Made by a program: the position numbers and the translations under genes. A stretch of DNA of 64,000 nt, taken from positions 157,024-221,023 of the forward strand of contig JAJPKP010000086.1 of NCBI GenBank assembly GCA_021323675.1, in the 5' to 3' direction. The DNA is from Pseudomonadota bacterium. Lineage in GTDB: Bacteria > Desulfobacterota > Binatia > Binatales > Binataceae. Below, one piece after another: positions 8,506-17,967 of the stretch; position 1 is the stretch's first letter, and every line of letters starts with the position of its first letter. A model generated the notes under the pieces. That model was given only the letters and a program-made list of their open reading frames with translations, did not search any database and was not told the DNA's origin.

Positions 8506-11112
8506 ATGAGCGCAGGCGCGGGCGCGCAACCGGGACATCCTGACGCTGACCCCGGCGGCTCTCTGCCGCCGATGCCGCAGGGGCTTTCGGAAGCCGAGGC
8601 GCGTCGTCGCCTCCGGAGGGAAGGCTATAACGAATTGGCCCGGCCCCGGCGGCGCAATCTTCCGCGAATCGCGATCGAGGTTTGCGGCGAGCCGATGTTC
8701 GAGCTGCTGATCGCCGCAAGCGCGATCTATTTCCTGCTCGGCAGCATAGGCGAAGCTTTTGTGCTGGTCGGCTCCGCGATCACAACCGTTGCGATCGCGA
8801 TCGTTCAGGAAAGCCGAACCGAAAGAGTTCTGGAAGCGCTGCGGGATCTGACCAGCCCGCGCGCATTGGTGGTTCGCGACGGTATAAGCAGGCGCATCCC
8901 CGGCCGCGAAGTGGTGCGTGGCGATGTTGTCGTGCTGTCCGAGGGAGACAGGGTTCCCGCCGACGCGATTGTGCTGTCCAGCAGCGATCTCCAGGCTGAT
9001 GAATCATTGCTGACCGGAGAATCGGTACCGGTTGAAAAGTTCCCGTCCGGGTCATCCGGCTCGGTTCGCGAACATTTTGTGGACCATGCGGCCGCATCGC
9101 GCGTGTTTGCGGGAACAATGATCGTGCGCGGCCACGGAGTGGGAGAAGTCTTCGCGACCGGCTCCTCAAGCGAGATCGGCAAAATTGGCAAGACGCTCGG
9201 CGAGATAACGGCCGAGCCGAGCCTGCTCTCCGTTCAGGTGCGCCGCCTGGTTCGCGTGCTCGCCGCTATCGGAATTGGCCTCAGCCTCCTCGTTGTCGTC
9301 CTCTACATGTTCCTGCGCGGATCGTGGCTGGACGGATTGCTCGCCGGGATCACGCTTGCGATGTCCTTGCTGCCGGAGGAGTTCCCGCTCGTGCTCACGA
9401 TCTTTATGGTCATGGGCGCATGGCGAATTTCCAAGGCGCAGGTTCTGACCCGCCGCTCGGCAACGATCGAGACGCTCGGATCGGCCACGGTCCTATGCAC
9501 CGATAAAACCGGAACGATGACCGTCAATCGCATGTCGATTTCCGAGCTTGTGGCCGAAGGTGAAACCCTTCACCTCGACGACAAAGACCTGGGGCCGATT
9601 CCTGAAAAGTTCCGACCGCTCGTTGAATACGGCGTGCTCGCCAGCGAAGCGCATCCCTTCGATCCGATGGAGGTGGCATTTCACGATCTCGGCCGAAAAG
9701 GTCTTGCGGGCTACGACGATGCGCATGGGAATTGGATATTGGCGCATGAGTATGCGCTGACTCAGGAGCTGCTCGCCGTCACGCATGTCTGGAAGGCACC
9801 GCATCAGGACGGCTACGTGGTCGCGGCAAAGGGCGCGCCGGAAACGGTCGCACGGCTTGGCGGCCTCCGCGATGATGATCGGCGCGGGCTGCTCGAGACC
9901 GTCGATCGGATGGCCGCGCGCGGGCTTAGGGTTATCGCGGTCGCGAAAAGTTCATTCGCGGGACCTCCGTGGCCTGAATCGCCGGCGGCGTTTCGCTTCG
10001 ATTTTCTGGGGCTCGTCGGTCTCGCCGATCCGCTTCGGCCGAACGTGCGCGCGGCGGTGAACGAATGCCGCGGCGCGGGTATCCGGGTGGTCATGGTTAC
10101 CGGAGACTATCCCGCGACCGCCGCGGCGATCGCCCGCGAGGCGGGAATCGATTCCTCCGGGGGAATGATAACCGGCGCGCAAGTGGTGGAAATGAGCGAT
10201 GAAGAGCTGCGCGAGCGGGTCAAAACCGTCAACGTGTTCGCGCGCACGCTGCCCGAGCAGAAGCTGCGGCTCGTAAACGCCTTCAAGTCCGGCGGTGAAG
10301 TGGTGGCGATGACGGGGGACGGGGTCAACGACGCGCCTTCTCTGAAGGCGTCGCATATCGGAATCGCGATGGGAGGCCGCGGGACCGACGTTGCGCGCGA
10401 AGCTTCGGCGATCGTTTTGCTCGATGACGATTTCAGTTCGATCGTAAGAGCGATCCGGCTCGGGCGCCGAATTTACGACAACGTGCGCAAGGCGATGGGT
10501 TTTCTGCTCGCGGTCCACGTCCCGATTGCCGGACTCTCACTTCTGCCGATCATCTTTGGATGGCCGCTTATCCTTACGCCGGTGCATATCGCCTTCCTCG
10601 AGCTCATCATCGATCCGGTCGCATCGATAGTGTTCGAGGCGGAAACCGAAGAACCCGACATCATGCGCAGGCCGCCGCGAGACGCGCGGGCGCCGCTGTT
10701 TTCACCCTCGGCCATCGGCTGGAGCATCTTTCAGGGCGCATGGGTTTTCATCGCGATCGCCGGAGTTCTGGTCGAATCTTTTTGGCGAGGCCTGCCGAGC
10801 CCGGAGATGCGGGCGCTCGCGTTCGTAACGCTGGTGGCATGCGACTGCGTCCTGGTCTTTGTCAACCGATCCTTCAGCCCTTCCGTCGTGCTTGCGGTTC
10901 GACGGCCGAACCGCGCGCTATGGCTGGTGTTCGCGGTCACGGCCGCGCTGCTGGCGATAACCCTGGTCGTGAGTCCTGTCCGCCTTCTGTTTGCATTCGG
11001 AATTCTGACCGCCGCCGACTATGCCCGCGTCGGCATCGTGGCCGTCGCGACGATCGGCATCCTCGAGTCCCTGAAGGCGATTCCCGGAGCATGGAAGCCC
11101 GCGCCGGCCTGA
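8506..11112 (+). CDS. Cation-translocating P-type ATPase (P2-like)
   Basis: An 868-aa membrane pump. In order: N-terminal cation-ATPase domain, actuator domain with TGES (170-173), M4 motif PEEFPLVLT (290-298), phosphorylation site CTDKTGTMT with Asp333, the MVTGDYPATA and GDGVNDAPSLKASHIGIAMG hinge motifs, and a C-terminal helical bundle. PEEFP in M4, not PEGLP, sets it apart from classical Ca2+ pumps, so the transported ion is uncertain. ATG 8506 follows GCAGGAG; an upstream TTG at 8485 is less likely. It begins a block of ion-transport genes. Confidence 0.92.
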   Translation: MSAGAGAQPGHPDADPGGSLPPMPQGLSEAEARRRLRREGYNELARPRRRNLPRIAIEVCGEPMFELLIAASAIYFLLGSIGEAFVLVGSAITTVAIAIVQESRTERVLEALRDLTSPRALVVRDGISRRIPGREVVRGDVVVLSEGDRVPADAIVLSSSDLQADESLLTGESVPVEKFPSGSSGSVREHFVDHAAASRVFAGTMIVRGHGVGEVFATGSSSEIGKIGKTLGEITAEPSLLSVQVRRLVRVLAAIGIGLSLLVVVLYMFLRGSWLDGLLAGITLAMSLLPEEFPLVLTIFMVMGAWRISKAQVLTRRSATIETLGSATVLCTDKTGTMTVNRMSISELVAEGETLHLDDKDLGPIPEKFRPLVEYGVLASEAHPFDPMEVAFHDLGRKGLAGYDDAHGNWILAHEYALTQELLAVTHVWKAPHQDGYVVAAKGAPETVARLGGLRDDDRRGLLETVDRMAARGLRVIAVAKSSFAGPPWPESPAAFRFDFLGLVGLADPLRPNVRAAVNECRGAGIRVVMVTGDYPATAAAIAREAGIDSSGGMITGAQVVEMSDEELRERVKTVNVFARTLPEQKLRLVNAFKSGGEVVAMTGDGVNDAPSLKASHIGIAMGGRGTDVAREASAIVLLDDDFSSIVRAIRLGRRIYDNVRKAMGFLLAVHVPIAGLSLLPIIFGWPLILTPVHIAFLELIIDPVASIVFEAETEEPDIMRRPPRDARAPLFSPSAIGWSIFQGAWVFIAIAGVLVESFWRGLPSPEMRALAFVTLVACDCVLVFVNRSFSPSVVLAVRRPNRALWLVFAVTAALLAITLVVSPVRLLFAFGILTAADYARVGIVAVATIGILESLKAIPGAWKPAPA

Positions 11113-11303
11113 AGCTGGAGACCTGCGGCGCGGGTTTTCCGTTTTGTCGGAATACTTCCCTCTAAGGGCGCTGTGGCAAACGACGACCAGGCCGGGATTC
11201 TTGCGCGGCCGACATTTGCGCCGAAAGAAATGAGATCGGAGATGCCGGCTGCGCGATAAAACGCTCATCCGGACGCGAGACCGCCTGGAGGTGAAAAATC
11301 CGT

Positions 11304-11951
11304 ATGGTACAGGATTGGAAGTCGTACGCTGAGATTGCGGTCGCCCTGCTCGTGCTGCTCGATCCGATCGGGGCCGTACCGGTATTCGTCACGCTCACCG
11401 CGAACCACTCCGCCGAGGAGCGCAGACGCACGATCAATCAGGCTTCCGCAACCGCTTTCATCGTGCTGATGGTCGCGTTTTTGGCCGGCGACCCGCTGTT
11501 CCACATCCTCGGAATCAGCATCGCATCGTTCACGGTCGGCGGCGGCGTCATCCTGATGCTGATGGCGATTGCGATGCTGCAAGCGCGGCCGAGCCGCGTC
11601 AACCGCGCGGAGGAAGAAGTGGATCGGGCGGCTCGGCGGGCGGCGGTTGCGGTGGTTCCGCTCGGCATTCCAGTTGCCGCGGGTCCGGGCGCAATCAGCG
11701 CAGCTTTGATTTACGGTGAACAGGCGAAGAACTGGACCGACGACGCGATAATCCTCGGCATCTTCGCTCTCGTGATCGCGTGCTTCTGGATCGCGCTGAA
11801 CCTGGCGGGACCAACCAAGCGGGTCCTGGGTACGACCGGCATCAACGTGGTCACGCGGCTGCTCGGTCTGATCCTGATGGCGGTCTCCGTTCAGTTCATC
11901 GCAAATGGACTCATCGCGCTGTTTCCCGGGCTGCGCGGCCCTGTGCTTTGA
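11304..11951 (+). CDS. MarC family integral membrane protein
   Basis: A 215-aa protein with six predicted transmembrane helices and the family's LLDPIGAVPVFVTLT first-helix segment, PLGIPVAAGPGAIS repeat motif, and TRLLGLILMAVSVQFI C-terminal helix. MarC proteins are inner-membrane proteins of unclear function; earlier claims of a multidrug role are not supported by later work. GGAGG lies upstream at 11285-11290. It follows the P-type ATPase by about 190 bp on the same strand. Confidence 0.9.
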   Translation: MVQDWKSYAEIAVALLVLLDPIGAVPVFVTLTANHSAEERRRTINQASATAFIVLMVAFLAGDPLFHILGISIASFTVGGGVILMLMAIAMLQARPSRVNRAEEEVDRAARRAAVAVVPLGIPVAAGPGAISAALIYGEQAKNWTDDAIILGIFALVIACFWIALNLAGPTKRVLGTTGINVVTRLLGLILMAVSVQFIANGLIALFPGLRGPVL

Positions 11952-12132
11952 CCGGGCAAATGGAGGCGACGCTCACCATGCGCGCCAGCGAAAACGCGCC
12001 GGCGTCGAGGCGGCGGCAGTTGGCGCATAGCGAACAGATTTGTGTGCCCGCTTTTTCACGGTTGACGCCAGGCGGGAGATAACCGAGAGTATGTTTGGCT
12101 CGCCGCAGGTTTAGAGGAATCTCTGTCGTCAT
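11911..12132 (-). CDS. Possible small protein with paired Cys motifs
   Basis: An open frame of 73 codons (MTTEIPLNLRRAKHTLGYLPP...) containing ICSLCANC, three Cys in a CxxCxxC spacing suited to metal binding. A GGGGCGGG lies just upstream of ATG 12132. It overlaps the last 41 nt of marC on the opposite strand and no family is recognised. It could be a chance frame in GC-rich DNA; confidence is low. Confidence 0.25.
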   Translation of the reverse strand: MTTEIPLNLRRAKHTLGYLPPGVNREKAGTQICSLCANCRRLDAGAFSLARMVSVASICPVKAQGRAARETAR

Positions 12133-12175
12133 GACCCGCCCCTGATTAACGGCCAGGACTAATTGGAGGACAGAC

Positions 12176-12550
12176 ATGAGCACTGCGCAGAAGACACTGT
12201 ATGAACGTCTCGGTGGCTACGATGCGATCGCGGCGCTCGCGGCGGATCTCCTCAGCCGCCTGCAGGCGGACCCGCAGCTTGGCCGCTTTTGGGCGAATCG
12301 CGGCGTCGACAGCCTCAAGCGCGAGCTGCAGCTCCTGATTGATTTTTTCTGTTCGCGGACTGGCGGACCGGTCTATTACCTCGGCCACGACGTGCGAACC
12401 ATCCATCATGGAATGAACATCAGCGAGAGCGATTGGGCGAAATTTCTCGACCACGCCGGCACTACGCTGAACAAGTTCTCCGTGCCCGCCGCCGAGCAAA
12501 GCGAACTGGTCTCGATGGTGCAAAGCTTCAAGAACGACATCGTCGAATAG
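12176..12550 (+). CDS. Group 1 truncated haemoglobin
   Basis: A 124-aa 2-on-2 globin. The N-terminus TLYERLGGYDAIAALA and the proximal-His segment RTIHHGMNIS (first His of HHGM aligning with F8) are typical of the TrHbN/GlbN group, with the YYLG segment before helix F. Such proteins bind oxygen or NO and can detoxify NO. TTGGAGGA lies 6 nt before ATG 12176. It sits alone between marC and corA; a link to the nearby nitro-compound and stress genes is only inference. Confidence 0.9.
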   Translation: MSTAQKTLYERLGGYDAIAALAADLLSRLQADPQLGRFWANRGVDSLKRELQLLIDFFCSRTGGPVYYLGHDVRTIHHGMNISESDWAKFLDHAGTTLNKFSVPAAEQSELVSMVQSFKNDIVE

Positions 12551-12610
12551 CCCCTTTCCGTAGCGGCAATCGCGCTGTTCGCGGCGATTGGCGTTCGTTC
12601 GCAAAAGGGG
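12551..12610 (+). terminator. Large hairpin after the globin gene
   Basis: Immediately after the globin stop codon. Outer arms CCCCTTT (12551-12557) and AAAGGGG (12604-12610) pair perfectly, and an inner stem CAATCGC (12567-12573) pairs with GCGATTG (12584-12590). There is no U-tract, so this is either a transcript 3'-end structure, a Rho-associated element or a structured leader for the downstream corA. Confidence 0.4.
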
Positions 12611-12838
12611 GCCGCCGATTCGTTAACGGTTTCGAAACATCCGCTTGATTTCAGTCATGGGTTGCTCACGCTAAAAGCTTCGGGGTTTTCTCCGGCGCAA
12701 GTGGGCGAGAGCGGGACGCGGCCGAGCGGCGGCGAATCTGGTCCGCCACCAATCGGAACCTTCATCACCTTGGCGCGCGCGGCCTCGGTCGTCTAATCGC
12801 AGGCTCTGTCGAAGAAAGGAGACTCTGTCACGGCGGTC

Positions 12839-13828
12839 ATGAAGAACGGCTCGACGTTTCGATCGCTCAAACTGCAAAGCGGGACGGAACCCGAGATAGA
12901 GACCGGCGCGGCGGCTCTGGCCGGACCGGCGGCTGTGAGCGCATCGGGTGAACGGCAAGCGGTTTGGATCGACCTCTCAAATCCCACGGAACAGGACCTC
13001 GCCCAGCTCGAGCAGCGCTTCAGCTTTCATCCGCTCGCGATCGAAGACTGCCTCCATCGCTCGCAGCGGGCGAAGATCGACGATTATGAACAATACTGGT
13101 TCGCTGTCCTGTACGAGATCAGAATCGGCCCGGGTTCAGCCGTTCAGTTCGAGGAGCTGTCGCTATTCGCAGGTGACAATTTCCTCGTGACGATCCAGCC
13201 CAGGCCCGTGGCGGCGGTCGAGGGCGTATGGAAGCGCGTGGTGGCCGACTCGCGCCGGGGCGACTACGGCGTCGATCACGTGCTCTACCTGCTTCTCGAT
13301 TCGCTGGTCGATGGTTCTTTTGAAGTGATCGATCAACTGTCCGACAGCTTGTCGAAGATCGAAGGCCAGATCCTTGGCAGGCGCGACGGCAGCGAACTGG
13401 GCAAGCTGCTCAAGCTCAAGCGCTCGATGGTGGCGGTGCGGCGGGTGCTGGCGGGCGAACGCGACGTGGTTACATTTCTGCTGCGGCGTTCGCAAAACCC
13501 GGTCAGTGAAAAGGCCGCGCCGTTCTTCCGCGACATTTACGACCATCTGATTCGCGCATACGAACAGATCGATATCGAGCGCGACCTGTTGGGAAACGCG
13601 ATGGACGCATATATGTCGACCGTCTCCAACAGCCTGAACGTGGTGATGAAGCAGCTTACGATATTGAGCGCAATCTTTCTTCCGTCGACCTTCATCACCA
13701 GCTTCTTCGGCCAGAACTTCAGCGCGCTGCCCTTTGACTCGCGCACGCTGTTCTACGCGGAGAGCGCGGCCTGCATCGGCGTGCCGATCGCAATGCTTTA
13801 CTGGTTCTACAAGTGGCGATGGCTGTAA
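12839..13828 (+). CDS. corA: CorA-family divalent cation channel with GQN motif
   Basis: A 329-aa CorA-like protein: an acidic cytoplasmic domain, long helices (LLLDSLVDGSFEVIDQLSDSLSKIEGQILG), and two C-terminal transmembrane helices ending in a basic YKWRWL tail. The selectivity signature between the helices, normally GMN, reads G-Q-N (residues 291-293, nt 13709-13717). CorA pentamers move Mg2+, Co2+ or Ni2+; the changed motif makes specificity uncertain. AAAGGAG lies unusually far (about 17 nt) from ATG 12839. Convergent with the PiT gene. Confidence 0.88.
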   Translation: MKNGSTFRSLKLQSGTEPEIETGAAALAGPAAVSASGERQAVWIDLSNPTEQDLAQLEQRFSFHPLAIEDCLHRSQRAKIDDYEQYWFAVLYEIRIGPGSAVQFEELSLFAGDNFLVTIQPRPVAAVEGVWKRVVADSRRGDYGVDHVLYLLLDSLVDGSFEVIDQLSDSLSKIEGQILGRRDGSELGKLLKLKRSMVAVRRVLAGERDVVTFLLRRSQNPVSEKAAPFFRDIYDHLIRAYEQIDIERDLLGNAMDAYMSTVSNSLNVVMKQLTILSAIFLPSTFITSFFGQNFSALPFDSRTLFYAESAACIGVPIAMLYWFYKWRWL

Positions 13829-13861
13829 TCGCATCGCGACCGTCGCGCGGCGCGGGCTGCG

Positions 13862-15454
13862 CTACGACATGCTCCGAAACGCCCAGAACAGAAATGCGGC
13901 CAGAACTATTGAGGCGGGCAAAGTAAGAATCCACGCCAGCGCGATATTGCGGACGGTATCCAGTTGCAGGCCGGAGCGGTTCGCGGTCATGGTCCCCGCG
14001 ATGCCGGAGGAAAGAACGTGCGTGGTGCTCACTGGCAGTCCAAAGTAGTCGGCGGCGGCGATGGTGGATGCGGCCGTGATTTCGGCCGCGGCGCCCTGCG
14101 CGTAGGAAAGATGCTCGCGCCCAATCTTCTCGCCCACCGTGACCACAATCCGCTTCCATCCCACCATCGTGCCCAGCCCGAGCGCGAGGGCCACGGCCAC
14201 CTTCACCCACTGCGGAATGAATTTGGTGGCGGCATCGATATGCTCTTTGTAGTTGTCGAGAATCTCCCAGTTCTGATCGGACAAATGAAGATCGTCCTGC
14301 CGTTTCATCAGCCGCAACGACTCGCTCACCAGATACATGTCGTTCCTGAAGTTGCGGACCCGGTCTGCCGGCACCTTGGCCAGGTCCTCGTAGATATCGA
14401 GTTCGTTCCCGATGTCGTTTATGAGCTGGCGGATTGCCAGCGGCGTGTCCTTGGTAAACTCGCGCGTGCGCAGGAATTCCGCGACGTCATCGCGCGGGTC
14501 GGCGACCACCTCGACGTGATTCACGAATGGATCTATCACCTGGGCGGCCTGCCGCGAGACCGCGACGAAGTCCTGCGTCGCGCTCGCGGGAATCGCCCGG
14601 TTGAGCGCATACGCGGTCGGCACAATACCGATCAGGATGAGCATGATCAGACCCATCCCCTTCTGCCCGTCGTTGGAACCGTGCGCGAAGCTGACCGCGG
14701 TGCAGGTCAGAATCAGCAACGTGCGAATCCAGAATGGCGGCGGCTCGGTTCCCTCGGGCGCCCGGTAGAGACTTACGTTGCGGATCATCGCCTTGGCCAG
14801 CAGCAACAGCAGCGCGGCAACCGCAAATCCCAACAACGGCGAGATCAGGAGCGACTTGCCGATGTTCGCGGCCTGCGCCCAGTCCACTCCGCTCGTTTCC
14901 GTCCGCGTCTCCATCAATTGGTTGGCAATGCCGACTCCGATGATCGAGCCCACCAGGGTGTGTGAACTGGATGCCGGCAATCCGAACGACCATGTGCCGA
15001 GGTTCCACAGGATCGCCGCGACCAGCAGGGCGAACACCATCGCGAATCCTGCCGCACTGCCTACCTGCAGGATCAACTCGACCGGCAGAAGCGATACAAT
15101 CGAGAATGCCACCGCGCCGCTCGAAAACACGACTCCGATAAAGTTGCAGATCCCCGACCATGCCACCGCAATGTGCGGATCGAGCGAGTGCGTATAGATG
15201 ACCGTGGCGACCGCGTTGGCCGTGTCATGAAAGCCGTTGACGAACTCGAACCCCAACGCGATGAGCAGCGCGCCGCCGAGAAAGAGGAACGGCCGCACCG
15301 ATGGGCTGTGGACCGCGGACAGGTCGGAGACCAGGTGCGAAGCCGCGTAATAGACGCCCACCGCCAGCAGCACTCCGAACAAGATCGAGCCTGCCCTACC
15401 CGGACCTTCGGAAAGCTTTGCGCTCAGAACCTCGGAAGCAGGTGCGGTTGCCAC
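13862..15454 (-). CDS. pit: PiT family inorganic phosphate permease
   Basis: A 530-aa inner-membrane phosphate/cation symporter. The two duplicated PiT signatures are present: GFHDTANAVAT in the N-terminal half, and AHGSNDGQKGMG and PVSTTHVLSSGI in the C-terminal half. A long central hydrophilic loop (about residues 290-420) matches E. coli PitA-type proteins. Start is GTG 15454 with AAAGGGGA about 9 nt upstream. No PhoU-like partner gene is next to it, unlike many PiT loci. Confidence 0.92.
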   Translation of the reverse strand: MATAPASEVLSAKLSEGPGRAGSILFGVLLAVGVYYAASHLVSDLSAVHSPSVRPFLFLGGALLIALGFEFVNGFHDTANAVATVIYTHSLDPHIAVAWSGICNFIGVVFSSGAVAFSIVSLLPVELILQVGSAAGFAMVFALLVAAILWNLGTWSFGLPASSSHTLVGSIIGVGIANQLMETRTETSGVDWAQAANIGKSLLISPLLGFAVAALLLLLAKAMIRNVSLYRAPEGTEPPPFWIRTLLILTCTAVSFAHGSNDGQKGMGLIMLILIGIVPTAYALNRAIPASATQDFVAVSRQAAQVIDPFVNHVEVVADPRDDVAEFLRTREFTKDTPLAIRQLINDIGNELDIYEDLAKVPADRVRNFRNDMYLVSESLRLMKRQDDLHLSDQNWEILDNYKEHIDAATKFIPQWVKVAVALALGLGTMVGWKRIVVTVGEKIGREHLSYAQGAAAEITAASTIAAADYFGLPVSTTHVLSSGIAGTMTANRSGLQLDTVRNIALAWILTLPASIVLAAFLFWAFRSMS

Positions 15455-15815
15455 GGCCGGTAGTCCCCTTTCTGCCCGAATTTTCCTACTGCTAACAACT
15501 GGTCATGGGCGCGGGTCCGCCCGAAGACAAGATCCACGTATACGCGGCGGAGGTTGTGGCAGCGTTAACGAATTGTGCTCCAGGAATGAAACCAGGCGGT
15601 TCTCCGGCCGACGCGCCGATTCGGCGCGAGCGACCGGAAGCGTCCGCCGCCGGTTCATCGCCTGCCGAGATTGACTGGATCGCAACTTGGCCTTAGTTTT
15701 CTGTTAATCGCCGCTTTTCCGGGGCGACATCAAACCGACAATTTCGTCGATCTATGCTGCGACTATCGCATCGGCGCTGTCCGAGGCGAGTCAGCAGCGT
15801 TCCTGGAGTTTTTGG
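15455..15815. other. Intergenic region between pit and the T6SS
   Basis: About 360 bp separating the divergent pit and tssJ genes. It should hold both promoters. The stretch near 15695-15760 is AT-richer (GTTTTCTGTTAATCG) and a plausible promoter location for tssJKLM. No coding sequence or convincing sigma54 -24/-12 element was found. Confidence 0.4.
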
Positions 15816-16562
15816 ATGGCTCGTGAGTCGCGGGAGGCGGGGATAACAGCCCGTCATTGTTTCATCTTCTTCTTCGCCACCCGCATGCGCGCTCGCACTG
15901 CCCCGATGGCGGCCGCGCTGGTCGCGCTTGCGATATGCGCGTGCTCGTCGGTCAACAAGGAGCGGACGGCTCTGAGTGAAATCAAATGGCCGATTGGAGC
16001 CTCGGCGATTCGGATCGACGTGAACGCGGACCAAAATCTCAATCTATATGAAGGCAAGCGGCACACGCTGCTGCTGGCCGTCTGCCAGACTGCGGATCCC
16101 AACGCGTTTCTGAGCCAGCTTTCAAACCAGGCGTCGATCGCAAGCCTTCTCGTCTCCGGCCAGACTCTTGCCGCCGGCTTTTTGTCAGCCAACCGTTTCG
16201 TGGTCTCGCCGGGCCAGCACGAGCTGTTGACGATGGACCGCGCTAAAGGCGCGCAATACGTCGGAGTAGTCGCGGGATACTACCGCCTGGACCCGAATGG
16301 GGCCGCGCGCCTGTTCGTAGTGCCCGTATCGCTGCGCACCAGCGGGTTCTTTTTCAAAACGGTCACGGCCGGTATCGATCCTCTGCAGGTCGATCTGGAC
16401 CTCGGACCGACGCAGATCAGGTCCGCGTCGCGATCGGTCGCGGGCATTGCCGGGCAGTTGGTGCCTGTTCCCGGCGAACACGACGGACTGATCCCCATAA
16501 CCGCAGCGGGCATCGCCGCCTCTCAAAACGCCTCGCCGCCGACGATCGTCGCCTTTCCTTAG
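15816..16562 (+). CDS. tssJ: T6SS outer-membrane lipoprotein TssJ
   Basis: A 248-aa protein with a hydrophobic signal ending in a lipobox ICAC (Cys42 as counted from this start). The body carries the TssJ pattern: a WPIGASAIRIDVNADQNLN strand, the LLLAVCQTADPNAF segment, and late VVAGYYRLD. TssJ is the lipoprotein that anchors TssM to the outer membrane. TGGAG lies 9 nt before ATG 15816; a later ATG at 15885 would give a shorter, more typical signal. First gene of tssJKLM. Confidence 0.85.
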   Translation: MARESREAGITARHCFIFFFATRMRARTAPMAAALVALAICACSSVNKERTALSEIKWPIGASAIRIDVNADQNLNLYEGKRHTLLLAVCQTADPNAFLSQLSNQASIASLLVSGQTLAAGFLSANRFVVSPGQHELLTMDRAKGAQYVGVVAGYYRLDPNGAARLFVVPVSLRTSGFFFKTVTAGIDPLQVDLDLGPTQIRSASRSVAGIAGQLVPVPGEHDGLIPITAAGIAASQNASPPTIVAFP

Positions 16563-16575
16563 GCCGAGAACAAAC

Positions 16576-17964
16576 ATGGAACCGCCGCGCCCGCTATACT
16601 GGCATCAGGGACTCTTCCTTCAGCCGCAGCATTTCCAACTCGCCGATTTGCATTCGCAATTTCTGGCGAGACCGGGCCTCGAGCTTTCCGGCCCCTATGC
16701 CTGGGGAGTCGGCGAGATGGTGGTATCGGCGCCCGCCCTGGACAACCGGATGTTCGAGATCGAGCGTGCACGGATACTGTTTCGCGACGGCGCCTATGTG
16801 GAGTTTCCCGGCAACGCCGTGATTCGTCCGCGTTCGTTCGATACCGCGTGGGTCAACGGTGACCAGCCGTTTACCGTCCTGGTCGGGTTGAGGAAGATGG
16901 CTGTTCTCGAGCGGAACGTCTCGGTCGTGGATTCCCTTGCCGATCTCGACGGCTGCAACACCCGGTTCGTCACAACCGGCGACCCGGACGAAATCGCGGA
17001 TCTCCATGCGGACGGGCCGTCCGCCAAGGTGCGCCGCCTCAGCCTGCTGCTCAGGGTGTTCTGGCAGGCAGAAGTGCCGCAGCTCGACGGCTACGAAACC
17101 ATCGCGGTGGCGCGTCTCGAACGCGACGGAGATCGCGTGGTGCTGTCGCCGTCATTCATTCCGCCGTGCTTCAGCGTGGCGGGATCGGCCCTGCTCGCCA
17201 AGACCATCAAGGAGCTGCGCGACGAGTTGGCCGGGAGAGTCCGCCAGCTCGAGATGTACAAGAGCCCGCGCGAGATGCAAAAGGCTGAATTCGACGCGAG
17301 CTACATGGTGTACCTGCTGGCTCTGCGTTCGCTGAACCGTTACGCTCCGCTCCTCTATCACCTCTCGGAAACGCCCCGCGTGCATCCCTGGGCAGTCTAT
17401 GGACTGCTGCGCCAGATTGTCGGCGAGCTGAGTTCCTTTTCCGAGCGGTTCAACCTGTTCGGCGAGTCGCTGGACGGCGCGCTGGCCCTTCCTCCTTATA
17501 ATCACGAGGATCTCGGCCGGTGCATCCTGTCCGCGCGATCCCTGATTGAGAATCTTCTCAACGAAATAACCATCGGCCCCGAATTCGTCGTCTCCCTGAA
17601 ACCGTCCGATGGCACCATGACGGCCGAGCTGCCCAAGGGATTCTTCGGGGCCCGCCATCGCTACTACCTCGTGATTCGCAGCGAGGCGCAAGGCGACGGG
17701 ATGCTGGAGTCGTTTCAGATGGAGGCGAAGCTGGCCGCCGCGTCCCAGTTGGAGGTCTTCGTCAGGCGGGCCCTGCCGGGAGTCGAATTGATCCGCCTGC
17801 CCGCCGCTCCGCAAGGCCTCCCCAGGCGATCCTACTCTCACTACTTTCGGGTCGAACCGCTCAGCGCTCAGTGGAGAGCCGTGGAAACGGAAGGAACTGT
17901 CGCCCTGCATTGGTCGTCCGCGCCGAACGACCTCACCGCCGACCTGGTAGCCCTGCGAGGTTGA
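16576..17964 (+). CDS. tssK: T6SS baseplate subunit TssK
   Basis: A 462-aa TssK, a normal length. The start PRPLYWHQGLFLQPQHFQ is diagnostic of the family. TssK is the baseplate adaptor linking the wedge (TssEFG) to the TssJLM membrane complex. It follows tssJ by 13 bp and precedes tssL by 3 bp, indicating one operon. No abnormal features. Confidence 0.94.
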   Translation: MEPPRPLYWHQGLFLQPQHFQLADLHSQFLARPGLELSGPYAWGVGEMVVSAPALDNRMFEIERARILFRDGAYVEFPGNAVIRPRSFDTAWVNGDQPFTVLVGLRKMAVLERNVSVVDSLADLDGCNTRFVTTGDPDEIADLHADGPSAKVRRLSLLLRVFWQAEVPQLDGYETIAVARLERDGDRVVLSPSFIPPCFSVAGSALLAKTIKELRDELAGRVRQLEMYKSPREMQKAEFDASYMVYLLALRSLNRYAPLLYHLSETPRVHPWAVYGLLRQIVGELSSFSERFNLFGESLDGALALPPYNHEDLGRCILSARSLIENLLNEITIGPEFVVSLKPSDGTMTAELPKGFFGARHRYYLVIRSEAQGDGMLESFQMEAKLAAASQLEVFVRRALPGVELIRLPAAPQGLPRRSYSHYFRVEPLSAQWRAVETEGTVALHWSSAPNDLTADLVALRG

Positions 17965-17967
17965 CCG

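Noticed and set aside
12611..12838. Mg2+-sensing M-box or ykoK-type riboswitch ahead of corA
   Set aside because: None of the conserved blocks I know for these riboswitches was seen; only unspecific hairpins.
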